The notes below the pieces were generated by a model. That model searched no databases, was not told the origin of the DNA, and worked only from the letters and a program-made list of their open reading frames with translations. The position numbers and the translations under genes were made by a program. A stretch of DNA of 49,848 nucleotides from Myxococcales bacterium (GTDB taxonomy: Bacteria > Myxococcota_A > Polyangia > Polyangiales > SLQV01): the NCBI GenBank assembly GCA_007131285.1, contig SLQV01000106.1, positions 1 to 49,848 on the forward strand. Reading direction: 5' to 3'. Below, piece by piece: positions 37,693-46,101 of the stretch (within the stretch, counting starts at the first letter, position 1; each line of letters starts with the position of its first letter).

Positions 37693-38670
37693 TTAGCGGC
37701 CGGCGGGGCGCAGGCGAATGCCTAGGACCTCACCGAGCTTGATGCCATGGGGGCGCGGAATCTCATAGAGCCGGGCCTCAACAACAAGCCGCGCTCGAGC
37801 GTGAGGCTCGCCCTTCAGCGACGGCAACACTGTCTGCGACCAGCGAACTAGCGACTTGCCATCACAGGTACGCAGCGCCTCGGTCAACGTCGGCTCCAAG
37901 CGCTTTTGATAAGCCACTGATGCGGCACAAAGCGCAGAGAAAGTACGTACCAACCCGTCCCGCCCGATCGGCGTGGCCTCGGCGTAAGCTAACTTAAGCG
38001 CATCTAGGTGCTTGGCCACACGGGCCGGCGCGATACGTGCGAGCGCGGGCAGCGCATCGGAAGCGGCCTGAGCACTACGGCGCGCCTTGCTCGATACCGC
38101 GCGCGTCAGGCGCTCAATCGCCGGCACAAGTGCTTCCGGGCGTTCAAGCGCAAGCCGACCTACAACTTCAGCGGCCTGGTTCACGGCCGGCCCTTTGCCT
38201 TCGATCAGGGCATCCGCATAAGCCTGTATGGTAGGAGCGGCATCCTCAGTAGCATCGCATACTGTCACTTTAGAAGCCTCCCCGTGGGCGCTAGCGGCAG
38301 GTCTATCTGCAACCACTTTCTCCGCGATTCCCGCGCGCCGTGCCGGAGCGACCGAGCGCGCATTCCTCCCAGGTAGTCCATCGTTTTCCTGTGTGCGTTT
38401 AACTGCGCAAGGCATCTGCTTTGTCGCCGGCGCTGACGCGATGCCTTGTGCAGACGCTGACGTCAGTCCGTTGGTGGATGCATGGCTCCGAGCCACGCCG
38501 TGGCTGACCCTCGTTACCGGTGTCCTATCTGCAGGAGCGTTGGCACCGCACGTTGCGCCATTCGAGACAGCGCCCGCCGCGCGCGCAGCACGCTTAGACG
38601 CAACCGGCTTGACCTCGAAGTGCGTAGCAGCTGTGGAAGTCGCGCGTCGCGCCGCTGGTTTACTCGCCAT
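37693..38670 (-). CDS. HEAT-like helical protein with disordered Ala/Arg-rich N-terminus
   Basis: 325 residues from the ATG at 38670 (MASKPAARRATS), with GGGGAG ten bases upstream; a GTG 21 bases earlier is less likely. Residues 1-~150 are Ala/Arg/Ser/Thr-rich and probably disordered, basic at the start and reminiscent of histone-like tails. Residues ~150-290 are amphipathic helices arranged like HEAT repeats (LALERPEALVPAIERLTRAV, SDALPALARIAPARVAKHLD). No catalytic motif is seen. It could bind nucleic acid or act as a scaffold; the family is not recognised. Confidence 0.75.
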   Translation of the reverse strand: MASKPAARRATSTAATHFEVKPVASKRAARAAGAVSNGATCGANAPADRTPVTRVSHGVARSHASTNGLTSASAQGIASAPATKQMPCAVKRTQENDGLPGRNARSVAPARRAGIAEKVVADRPAASAHGEASKVTVCDATEDAAPTIQAYADALIEGKGPAVNQAAEVVGRLALERPEALVPAIERLTRAVSSKARRSAQAASDALPALARIAPARVAKHLDALKLAYAEATPIGRDGLVRTFSALCAASVAYQKRLEPTLTEALRTCDGKSLVRWSQTVLPSLKGEPHARARLVVEARLYEIPRPHGIKLGEVLGIRLRPAGR

Positions 38671-38778
38671 CCGTCTTGTCTCCCCGCTCACTCACTGTCC
38701 AGCATCGCGGCACGAAAGGCGATCCTGCTTGCATTGGTCATCACCTAGCTGGGCAGCAAACCCGATGAGCGCGGCCGC

Positions 38779-39780
38779 TTAAACGGCCGAATCCCACAAG
38801 GCTCTGGCCATCATCGGCAGCGAGTGCGCGAACCGTGCACTCAAGCCCCGATGACCCCCCGCGAAGCGCTCAAAAACCACTTCCGACCCATGAACCATGG
38901 CTCGGAAGAAGGCATCCGTCGCGTAGTTTAGGCCGAACTCGTCTTCTGTGCCCGCATCGAGATACAAAAATTTGACGTCCTTAATGACTCCGGCCTGCTG
39001 TGCGAGCCGGCGCAGCGGATCCGCCAAGCAGATCTCACCCCATGCGACCTCATCGACTTGTCCTGTCTCTAGCGAGAACGGCACTTCGAAATGCGGCCAA
39101 GCTGCGCTTGGCCGCTGCGTATACGCCGCAAGGCAAGTCAGAACGATTGCGGCTTCATATTCGAGCTGATCCTTGGGCCCCTCCGTCGCGATGCGGCGCG
39201 CCAGATGTTCAAGGCTTCCTGCGCGCTGTTCAGCCTGCGCAGCGCGCAGGAGCCACGGCCGCAGGGACAAATCGAAAGCGCCGTCGGGCGCGTGCGCAGC
39301 CGCCGCAGCGTACACGCCAGGGCAATCGAGCAGCATGCGCAACACCCCGAAGCCGCCGGATGAAGCGCCCATCAAGCCCAGTGCACCTGCGCCGGGCTTG
39401 ATATTCCAATGGGTCCGCAGAAACGCTGGGAGCTCATGTGCCAGAAACTGCTGGAAGTTACCCAAAATTGGCGAATCGACAAACTGCGATCCTCCCAACG
39501 GGGTCCAGGTGTCTACTGAACAGGCCAATAGAGGCGGGACGGATCCGGCAGCGATGAGCGCGTCGAGGCGTTCAATCGGGCTCGGCTTCCAGGGTTGGCT
39601 AAAAAACAGCTCGCCATGGCCGCGGCCGAAAGCGGGCAAGAGAACCACGCATGGCAAGGCGGTCGCCTGCGTATAACCGGGAGGTTCGTAGACACAGAGC
39701 TGACGCCGGGGCGACAGTCGGAAACGCCCCTTGGCCACCGCCGCTGACGTAATGTGCCGTGTTTGAATCGTGCCTTGCAC
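38779..39780 (-). CDS. Alpha/beta-hydrolase, putative esterase (esterase D/enterochelin-esterase type)
   Basis: 333 residues. A strand and loop LPCVVLLPAFGRGHGE is followed by the nucleophile elbow GLMGASSGGFG (GxSxG) and a C-terminal DAGTEDEF...ERFAGGHRG, giving Asp and His candidates for the catalytic triad. The layout matches the putative esterase family that includes Fes and esterase D. There is no clear signal peptide, so it is probably cytoplasmic, and the substrate is unknown. It ends 88 bp before the start of the HEAT-like gene on the same strand, which allows one transcript. Confidence 0.85.
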   Translation of the reverse strand: MQGTIQTRHITSAAVAKGRFRLSPRRQLCVYEPPGYTQATALPCVVLLPAFGRGHGELFFSQPWKPSPIERLDALIAAGSVPPLLACSVDTWTPLGGSQFVDSPILGNFQQFLAHELPAFLRTHWNIKPGAGALGLMGASSGGFGVLRMLLDCPGVYAAAAAHAPDGAFDLSLRPWLLRAAQAEQRAGSLEHLARRIATEGPKDQLEYEAAIVLTCLAAYTQRPSAAWPHFEVPFSLETGQVDEVAWGEICLADPLRRLAQQAGVIKDVKFLYLDAGTEDEFGLNYATDAFFRAMVHGSEVVFERFAGGHRGLSARFAHSLPMMARALWDSAV

Positions 39781-39859
39781 CCGCCCACATCCCCCGTTTT
39801 AAGCGTTCCATCTGCCGAGACATGAGCCCTTCACCAGCCATGCCTCGACCGGAGGTCGA

Positions 39860-40735
39860 CTAGGCTCGGCGCAGCGCGGCGATGCGCTTCTCCAAGGGCG
39901 GGTGCGATGAAAATAGCTTTGCCATGCCGCCCCCGCGAATACCGAACGCGCGCATGTTCGTGGGCAGCTGCGCCTCGCTATGACCACTACTCAGGCGCTC
40001 AAGCGCACCAATCATCGCATCACGACCTGCGAGCTTAGCCGCGCCAGAATCGGCGCGGAACTCGCGAAAACGCGAAAACCACATAACGATCATCGTCGCA
40101 AACAGACCGAAGACGATCTCGGCCGCGATGGTCACCATCCAGTAGCCCATGAATCCGAGTCCACCGCCCTGACGGTCACCGCGCAGCCAGGTATCGATGG
40201 CTCGCGCCGCCAAACGCGCGAAGAAAAAGACGAAGGTATTAAGTACGCCCTGTATGAGCGTCAGCGTGACCATATCGCCATTGGCGACGTGCGAAACTTC
40301 ATGCGCTAGAACCGCCTCCACTTCTTTGCGGTCCATGCGAGAGAGCAACCCCGTGCTCACGGCAACCAGCGCGTTGTTGCGCCGCATACCTGTGGCAAAG
40401 GCATTCATGTCGGCGGCCTCGTACACCGCAACCTCGGGGGTGATGATCCCCGCCCGCCGTGCCTGAGCACTGACCGTTTCAAGCAACCAGCGCTCGGTTG
40501 GATTGGCCGGTTGGGTGATGACGCGCGCGCCCGTCGCGCGCTTGGCCATCCACTTGGACAAGGCCAGCGAAATAAATGCACCGCCGAAGCCAAACACCGC
40601 AGACATGACCAAAAGCGGCATATACGAGCCGCCTAGGTCGAGAATGCCTGTGGCACCAAGCACCTTCATTACTACTGACAACAGCAGTAAAATCGCAAAG
40701 TTGGTAGCTAGAAATAGTGCGATACGCGACAACAT
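39860..40735 (-). CDS. htpX: HtpX inner-membrane zinc metalloprotease
   Basis: 291 residues from the ATG at 40735, which aligns with the usual HtpX N-terminus ([20 protein letters not shown]); 12 further upstream codons are open but not needed. HEVSH at 145-149 gives the zinc ligands and catalytic Glu; the third ligand lies in [11 protein letters not shown]. Four hydrophobic helices are present: two at the N-terminus and two around residues 160-215. HtpX degrades misfolded membrane proteins. The gene is divergent from the DAHP synthase gene. Confidence 0.96.
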   Translation of the reverse strand: MLSRIALFLATNFAILLLLSVVMKVLGATGILDLGGSYMPLLVMSAVFGFGGAFISLALSKWMAKRATGARVITQPANPTERWLLETVSAQARRAGIITPEVAVYEAADMNAFATGMRRNNALVAVSTGLLSRMDRKEVEAVLAHEVSHVANGDMVTLTLIQGVLNTFVFFFARLAARAIDTWLRGDRQGGGLGFMGYWMVTIAAEIVFGLFATMIVMWFSRFREFRADSGAAKLAGRDAMIGALERLSSGHSEAQLPTNMRAFGIRGGGMAKLFSSHPPLEKRIAALRRA

Positions 40736-40993
40736 ATGACCGCAATCTGCGTCGCCTACGCGAGTTTGCAAGAGGCTGACGCCAAGATCGCGACGACCGA
40801 GTCACCCAATGCATTGGGATTGGCACGATGTGCGCGAAGCGGCAGCGCACGCGAACCAGGCAAAGCTGGCGTGATTCAAGCATCGGAGGCACACTCAGCA
40901 ACTGGCTCGCAACACGCACCGGGTGGCGGCGCGCCACGCGCCACGCCGCCCTTAGTGCAAAATCCAAGCGTCCATCTAAGGCGATTATACCCA
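40736..40993. promoter_or_regulatory. Divergent gap between htpX and the DAHP synthase
   Basis: 258 bases holding the promoters of both genes. A frame open from an ATG at 40736 runs in phase into the synthase, but its residues (Gly/Ala/Pro-rich) do not look like the family N-terminus, so I treat it as untranslated. No tandem aromatic codons of a leader peptide are apparent. Confidence 0.45.
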
Positions 40994-42058
40994 ATGAATG
41001 AGCTCACAGACGACCTACGCATCCTGGGCCTCCGGCCTCTTATTTCACCCGCGATCTTAATGGAAACGACCAACGCGAGCGATGCGAGCTTCGCCGAGGT
41101 TGCCCGCCATCGCGCCGCGGTTACTAGCGCCCTCAATATGACCGACGACCGTCTGGTCGTTGTGGTGGGTCCGTGCTCAATTCACGATACAAGTGCGGCC
41201 TTGGACTACGCGGGGCGGCTTAAGGAACGCGCTGCTGCGCTCTCCTCAAATTTGCTCGTCGTGATGCGCACCTACTTTGAGAAACCACGCACCACAGTGG
41301 GCTGGAAAGGGCTCATCAACGATCCGCACCTCGATGAGAGCTTCCTGATTAACGAAGGGCTTCGGCGCGCGCGCCAGTTGCTCGTCGACCTCGCAGAGCT
41401 TGGAATCCCTGCCGGCACTGAGTTCTTGGATCCCATCACTCCGCAGTTTGTTGCTGACCTCGTGACTTGGGGCGCAATTGGTGCGCGTACATCCGAGAGC
41501 CAGGTTCATCGCGAGCTAGCCTCGGGGCTTTCGATGCCGGTTGGTTTCAAGAACGGGACCGGTGGTTCGGTGCGCATTGCCATCGACGCGGTCCGGTCAG
41601 CAGCCCACCCACACCATTTTCTCTCCGTCACCAAGCAGGGGCTTGCTGCTATTGTCGCCACCGAAGGCAACCCCGATTGCCACATTATCTTGCGCGGGGG
41701 CTCGAAGGGAGCCAACTACGATCGCGAATCGGTAGCGAGTGTTGTCGGCGAACTCGCCCAAAGCGGCCTGAGACCGCGCCTCATGATCGACTGCTCCCAT
41801 GCCAACAGCGAGAAAGACCCGACGCGTCAGCCCGCTGTTGCAGGCGCCGTTGGCGAACAGGTGGCAACAGACGACGCCGTTTTTGGTGTCATGCTCGAGA
41901 GCTTTTTGCTGAGCGGACGCCAAGACTACGTCTCGGCGGACAAAGCTCAATACGGTCAGAGCATCACCGATGGCTGCCTAAGCTGGGAGCAAACCCTTCC
42001 CGTGCTTGATGGGCTTGCAGAGAGCGTTGAAAAGCGGCGCGTGCGCAGACGCACCTAG
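40994..42058 (+). CDS. aroG: Class I 3-deoxy-7-phosphoheptulonate (DAHP) synthase
   Basis: 354 residues from the ATG at 40994 (MNELTDDLRI), matching the ~350-residue AroF/G/H family. The enzyme condenses phosphoenolpyruvate with erythrose 4-phosphate, the first step of the shikimate pathway. Signature blocks are VVVGPCSIHD, MRTYFEKPRTTVGWKGL, HIILRGGSKGANYD and MIDCSHANSEKDP, with metal and PEP ligands in these loops. In the family it is feedback-inhibited by an aromatic amino acid, but which one cannot be told. No other shikimate genes are adjacent. There is no strong ribosome site before the ATG. Confidence 0.95.
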   Translation: MNELTDDLRILGLRPLISPAILMETTNASDASFAEVARHRAAVTSALNMTDDRLVVVVGPCSIHDTSAALDYAGRLKERAAALSSNLLVVMRTYFEKPRTTVGWKGLINDPHLDESFLINEGLRRARQLLVDLAELGIPAGTEFLDPITPQFVADLVTWGAIGARTSESQVHRELASGLSMPVGFKNGTGGSVRIAIDAVRSAAHPHHFLSVTKQGLAAIVATEGNPDCHIILRGGSKGANYDRESVASVVGELAQSGLRPRLMIDCSHANSEKDPTRQPAVAGAVGEQVATDDAVFGVMLESFLLSGRQDYVSADKAQYGQSITDGCLSWEQTLPVLDGLAESVEKRRVRRRT

Positions 42059-42232
42059 CGAGACAGATCGTTGCTGACGTCGTTGGGGTTGAGGCGATGC
42101 CTGCTAGCAGGGCTGCAAGCGAGGTCGTTTGCGGGAAGCAGGCGCAGGGCTCACGAGGATCATCCGCCGGCTGAGGCACAGGTAAAAAAGCGCGCTGCGA
42201 CGCACCACGGAGGCGAGTGCGTCCTTGGACTC

Positions 42233-42994
42233 CTACAACCAGGCAATATGCTGAACGCGGGTGCGGTCACGTAGGTCTTCGGGCGAAATGCGAGCACCTC
42301 GACTGGCTTCAGGCCTTGCGGGGGGTGGCGAGTAGCGCGGGACGTCTACGCGTCGCTGCGGCGGCGGTGCGAGCTGATTACGATGGGTTGGCGGGGCGTG
42401 GCGCGGCGGCGCCGGAGCGGGCGTCAACTGCGGCGCTCGCTGACTTTGGCGTCCGTAGTGCTCGGGGTAGCCGACGGGCGGCGCAGCCTGAGCATACCTA
42501 CGGTGGGTCGACGCCGATGAGGGACCGGTAACGTCAAGATCAATAAACGCAACGAGAGGTCGGGGCACGCCCCGAAATGGCGCTCCGTGGAGCGCCGCAA
42601 CAATGCATTGATTGAGCGGGGAAGCGGTTGTGGACGCATCGAGCACCTTCAGACTAACCCCGGGGCTCGCGGGGGGGAACGCGAGGCGCAGGTGCATCGT
42701 GCGCACTTGACCTGGCGGGGCATGCCGCGCCACGCACCCATTCAGTGCCGGCTGATAGGCATCGAGCGCCTGGCCCACATCGTCAAGCGCTGCACTCCCG
42801 GCACCGAGGACCGTGTGCAGCTTAACCTGAACTTGAGCGCGGGGGAGCGCGCGGTCCTGACGCTGACCCGAGGCAAGCGCGGGCAGTGCGAAGCTGCCTA
42901 ATGCACACCAAGCCATGATCCAGCTCAGCCGAAACCAAGCCCGTTGCTTCACTACATCTATGCGCTCATCCCTGCCTTCGTCACCGCTACCCAT
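42233..42994 (-). CDS. Secreted protein with AgmX/PglI-like C-terminal (TonB-like) domain
   Basis: 253 residues from the ATG at 42994, supported by GGAGG five bases upstream; an in-frame start 26 codons earlier is rejected. A signal peptide (WIMAWCALGSFALPALASG) precedes ~100 residues resembling the AgmX/PglI C-terminal domain: LNGCVARHAPPGQVRTMHLR, then NQCIVAALHGAPFRGVPRP. Two cysteines are spaced as in that family. The last ~90 residues are Pro/Arg/Gln-rich and probably disordered. AgmX/PglI relates to gliding motility in Myxococcus, but this domain is widespread and the role here is unknown. Confidence 0.78.
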   Translation of the reverse strand: MGSGDEGRDERIDVVKQRAWFRLSWIMAWCALGSFALPALASGQRQDRALPRAQVQVKLHTVLGAGSAALDDVGQALDAYQPALNGCVARHAPPGQVRTMHLRLAFPPASPGVSLKVLDASTTASPLNQCIVAALHGAPFRGVPRPLVAFIDLDVTGPSSASTHRRYAQAAPPVGYPEHYGRQSQRAPQLTPAPAPPRHAPPTHRNQLAPPPQRRVDVPRYSPPPARPEASRGARISPEDLRDRTRVQHIAWL

Positions 42995-43276
42995 GCCTGC
43001 CTCCGCTATGGTGTTGTTGCCCGCTCGTCTGATTCGATCTTGCCTGCTTCGACGTGTCTCCCTGGACCGCACCGTGACCGAAGCGCTTAAGCGGCGACAC
43101 GCTGGCGCCGCGTGTGTCTAGTGAACCCAGACTTATCCTTAGCTTCTCACAAGTGGAGACAATTGACCAGCCTAAGCGCACCCTTATAACGCAATTTGGC
43201 AGTATATGCGGATAGACCAACTCAGAGCGGCCCTTATTTCAGCGCCAAAAAAACGACACAACTATATGATAGAAAT

Positions 43277-43296
43277 GGTATATTTCCGTATATACC
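43277..43296. repeat. 7-bp inverted repeat GGTATAT / ATATACC
   Basis: GGTATAT (43277-43283), six-base centre TTCCGT, ATATACC (43290-43296), in an AT-rich stretch. It has the shape of a dimeric repressor operator; the target is unknown. Confidence 0.5.
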
Positions 43297-43589
43297 CACG
43301 ATGAAATCGCGTTAATAACGACACCCCTCCAGCAACAGCGATCGCCGCGCGCACTAAACGCGCTGCGGCCAGATGCGCAGGCCGGACACCAAATAAACGT
43401 AACTTGCGCAGTTAGTCGCTTCGATGACCCAGAAAAATGCAGTAAGGATCCTCTCCAGGCCCCAGCCCTAGTGCTCCCGTGGTGAACCGTCAGACCCCAG
43501 CAGTGGGCAACCTCCTGCGTCAACCCAATCCAGATCCTTCTCGGGCCCATGCTGGCCTTTCGGGCGCGCTAGGAACGGCCCTCTGGCCG

Positions 43590-43670
43590 CCTCCCGGAAC
43601 AACTTCGGGGTTTTTCGGGAGGGCCTGCAGCAAATGACGCGGAGGGATTCACTCCCGGAACGATTGGGAG
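43590..43670 (+). promoter_or_regulatory. Twin hairpins sharing CTCCCGGAAC upstream of the Nramp-like gene
   Basis: Hairpin 1: CCTCCCG (43590-43596) pairs with CGGGAGG (43616-43622). Hairpin 2: CTCCC (43652-43656) pairs with GGGAG (43666-43670). Both begin with the ten bases CTCCCGGAAC (43591 and 43652). The arms are interchangeable, so alternative foldings are possible. It ends ~190 bp before the transporter gene. It does not match the yybP-ykoY, M-box or NiCo riboswitch consensus as I remember them. Confidence 0.4.
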
Positions 43671-43860
43671 ATGTTTGGAGGATGTCTCTTGAACAACAAC
43701 GGCCTCTCGCAGAGACAGCTCCGATTCATCGACGTGTTGCATCGAAGGACAGGCAAGGCCGCGCGCTTCACCGAATCAAGCTCCCCGCGCCTCGCCTAGC
43801 CCGCCATGCATCCGCTGGGTTCTCGCGCCTTAGTGCGAATATCTTGCTATAAGCTTCGCC

Positions 43861-45153
43861 TTGGCGGCCCCTGACGTGAACGAAGCCCGAACCGCACGCG
43901 CAGCGAGCACGCGACGCTCCGCCTGGCGCGCGCTAGGCCCAGGTCTCGTCTTTGCGGGCGCTGCCATCGGCGTATCACACTTGGTGCAAGCGACGCGGGC
44001 GGGCGCAGAAGCAGGTCTAGCGTTCGCGCCTTTCATCGCGGCTGCACTCTTTTTTAAGTTCCCGGCCTTCAGCCTGGCTCCCCGCTACGCGGCAGCCCGC
44101 GGACAGTCGCTGCTTGCGGGCTACTTGCGGCTCAGCCCCGCAGCGCTCCTTTTCTTTTGCCTATATTCGCTGGCCACCATGGCGGTTGTCCTCGGCGCCG
44201 TGACCTTCGTCACCGCTGGATTGGTTGGAGCGCTGGTAGCGCCTGAAACCTCAACAACATGGATAAGCGTTCTGCTACTCGGCTTATGTGCACTGCTTTT
44301 GGGGAGCGGTCGCTATGCGGCGCTGGACCGCGCCATCAAAGTGGCTGTCGCGGTACTCACACTGGGCACGCTCGTCGCGACGTTCTGTGCCGCAATGCGA
44401 CTGCCTTGGAGGCAACTTGCTCTCTGGCCAACCGAGCCTCTTTCCGGAGAGGCACTCACATTCCTTGCCTCGCTGATGGGCTGGATGCCAGCGCCCGTCG
44501 AGATCGCCGTGTGGCATTCCCTGTGGACGCTGGCCCGACCCGAGCCCCAAGACGCCCGCGCCTGTCTTCTCGACACCATGGTCGGCTACTTAGGCACGGC
44601 GCTTCTAGCTTTTTGCTTTCTCGTACTTGGGACCGCGGTCTTTCACGGTAGAGACGTTGCCCTCGCGGGAGGCGCCGCGGCTTTCGCCACGCAACTTATT
44701 CAAGTCTACGGGGAATTATTGGGCGACTGGGCACGACCGCTCTTGGGCGGCGCGGCCCTCGCCGTTATGTTCTCGACCACCATCACAATCGCAGACGCTT
44801 ACCCCCGGGCCCTAGCCGCTGCCTTCGACCTCTTTAGAGACGAAGGCGCCCAGCGCCAACAGACACGACACACCACCACCCGAGCGTGGGTGTCGCGGCT
44901 AACCTTTGCCGTATCCGCTGTGGGCGCGGTGCTTTTGATCGCCTGTTTCCACAATAACTTGGGTGCTTTCGTCGATTTTGCCACGCTCCTAGCGTTTCTG
45001 AGTGGACCTATCTTCGCCTGGCTCAATCATCGCGTTGTTTTCCACCTCGACGCCAGCCCCATCGCCGGCATCTGGATGCGCCGCTGGAGCGTCAGCGGGA
45101 TTGCCTTCCTGATCGGCTGTGCACTTTTTTTCCTTTATGCGGGGCGCGCTTAG
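43861..45153 (+). CDS. Nramp-related membrane transporter with altered metal-site motifs
   Basis: 430 residues and about 11 hydrophobic helices. The first helix (LGPGLVFAGAAIGVSHLVQA) aligns with TM1 of the Nramp/SLC11 family, but the metal-binding DPGN is replaced by AAIG-VSH. TM6 carries GWMPAPVEIAVWHSLW instead of the classic MPH. Such divergent Nramp-like proteins exist, and some relatives carry other ions such as magnesium, so the substrate cannot be assumed to be Mn or Fe. The start is TTG at 43861 or GTG at 43876, neither with a good ribosome site. It overlaps the convergent methyltransferase gene by four bases at the 3' end. Confidence 0.85.
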   Translation: MAAPDVNEARTARAASTRRSAWRALGPGLVFAGAAIGVSHLVQATRAGAEAGLAFAPFIAAALFFKFPAFSLAPRYAAARGQSLLAGYLRLSPAALLFFCLYSLATMAVVLGAVTFVTAGLVGALVAPETSTTWISVLLLGLCALLLGSGRYAALDRAIKVAVAVLTLGTLVATFCAAMRLPWRQLALWPTEPLSGEALTFLASLMGWMPAPVEIAVWHSLWTLARPEPQDARACLLDTMVGYLGTALLAFCFLVLGTAVFHGRDVALAGGAAAFATQLIQVYGELLGDWARPLLGGAALAVMFSTTITIADAYPRALAAAFDLFRDEGAQRQQTRHTTTRAWVSRLTFAVSAVGAVLLIACFHNNLGAFVDFATLLAFLSGPIFAWLNHRVVFHLDASPIAGIWMRRWSVSGIAFLIGCALFFLYAGRA

Positions 45154-45905
45154 CGCCGGCGCCATAGCAACAGGGCTTCCCGGCCCCGGCGGTCCGGAGC
45201 CGAGGGCACCTCGACTGCAACATCCTCCAAAACGAAGTACGGCATCAGGCGCGTTGCGAGTTCGTGTAAATCAAGGACAAAGGGCGGTCCTGCCCCAGGG
45301 TCCACCGGCACACGCCCCGTCCCGACAAGCGCGCTCAAAGACTGTAGCGTTGCCGCACTCCGCTGCCTTTCATCAAGCGGAAAGGCGAGGTGGAGCAAGC
45401 GGCCGCCCTGCTTGATCCGCGTCGCGCAGGTTTGCGCCCAAGCAGCTCGAAGCGCGGGCGGCAGTGCACAACAGAATGTGTAGTCGAAGAGCAGGTCAAA
45501 GGGCTCCTGCAATGCCTCGGCTTTTGGAGGGGACTCGAAAAAATCGGCACATATGACGCGCGCTTGCACATTGATGCCTGCCGTCGCAATGCGCTGCGCA
45601 CAAGCGACAACTGCGGTAGGCGCGATATCGACCGCGGTCACGTCCCACCCCGCATGCGCGAGCGCAAGGACATCATGGCCGTGCCCTGCACCCGGCACGA
45701 GCGCACGGCCCTGCGTAGTACGTGTGTCGCACGCATGCGGCACACGCGGGGTTGCCAACGACCCAGACTGCGGCACATCCTCCAGCCGACGCGGCAGCAG
45801 CGCCTCGGCATGTTGGCCTAACCACCACGCTAACCCGGGCGCTACGGATCCTCGGTCCCAGGGCGTCGCTCCGCGTTGCCACGCGTCCTCCCATGCAAAC
45901 GTCAT
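45150..45905 (-). CDS. SAM-dependent methyltransferase, thiopurine methyltransferase-like
   Basis: 251 residues. The N-terminus WEDAWQRGATPWDRG, SAM-binding motif I ALVPGAGHGHDVLALA, the acidic residue of VTAVDIAPTAV, and FDLLFDYTFCCALPP are characteristic of the TPMT family, which methylates sulfur, selenium, tellurium or halide acceptors. Residues ~40-65 form an extra loop not usual in the family. It is cytoplasmic. It converges on the Nramp-like gene with a 4-bp overlap and is divergent from the next lipoprotein. Confidence 0.88.
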   Translation of the reverse strand: MTFAWEDAWQRGATPWDRGSVAPGLAWWLGQHAEALLPRRLEDVPQSGSLATPRVPHACDTRTTQGRALVPGAGHGHDVLALAHAGWDVTAVDIAPTAVVACAQRIATAGINVQARVICADFFESPPKAEALQEPFDLLFDYTFCCALPPALRAAWAQTCATRIKQGGRLLHLAFPLDERQRSAATLQSLSALVGTGRVPVDPGAGPPFVLDLHELATRLMPYFVLEDVAVEVPSAPDRRGREALLLWRRR

Positions 45906-46101
45906 CGTTTACGCTTACCTTTCGCCCGCACTTAACTCTGTTGTCGCCAGCATTCGCATCTTTCGCCCACGATCGGCTCGTTTTAAGTCATCGCATCGTC
46001 GCAGAGGCGCTCTTTGGACTAGTTATTGCAAGCCTACGCAAGTCGTGGGCTGCTTGGAGTCGCGGAGCTTGTTAACAGGCAACCAACGTAAGCAAAGTTG
46101 T

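Larger units (their letters stand above)
42995..43860. other. Long gap with AT-rich stretch and hairpin cluster
   Basis: 866 bases between the AgmX/PglI-like gene and the Nramp-like gene. The portion 43180-43310 is AT-rich and carries the GGTATAT inverted repeat; the portion 43560-43680 is GC-rich and folds into several hairpins. Open frames at 43239-43550 (minus) and 43634-43852 (plus) show no domain or signal peptide and I do not call them. Confidence 0.5.

Noticed and set aside
38228-38782. 184-codon plus frame with a hydrophobic look
   Set aside because: Mirror of the Ala-rich tail of the HEAT-like gene; composition artefact.
40736-40993. 86-residue N-terminal extension of the DAHP synthase
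   Set aside because: The family N-terminus starts at 40994; the extension is Gly/Ala/Pro-rich and abuts the divergent htpX start.
43239-43852. Two small open frames before the Nramp-like gene
   Set aside because: No domains, signal peptides or ribosome sites; both overlap hairpins or AT-rich non-coding sequence.
45553-46101. 5' part of the open frame leading into the lipoprotein at 46102
   Set aside because: Antisense to the methyltransferase; a signal peptide begins only after the ATG at 46102.
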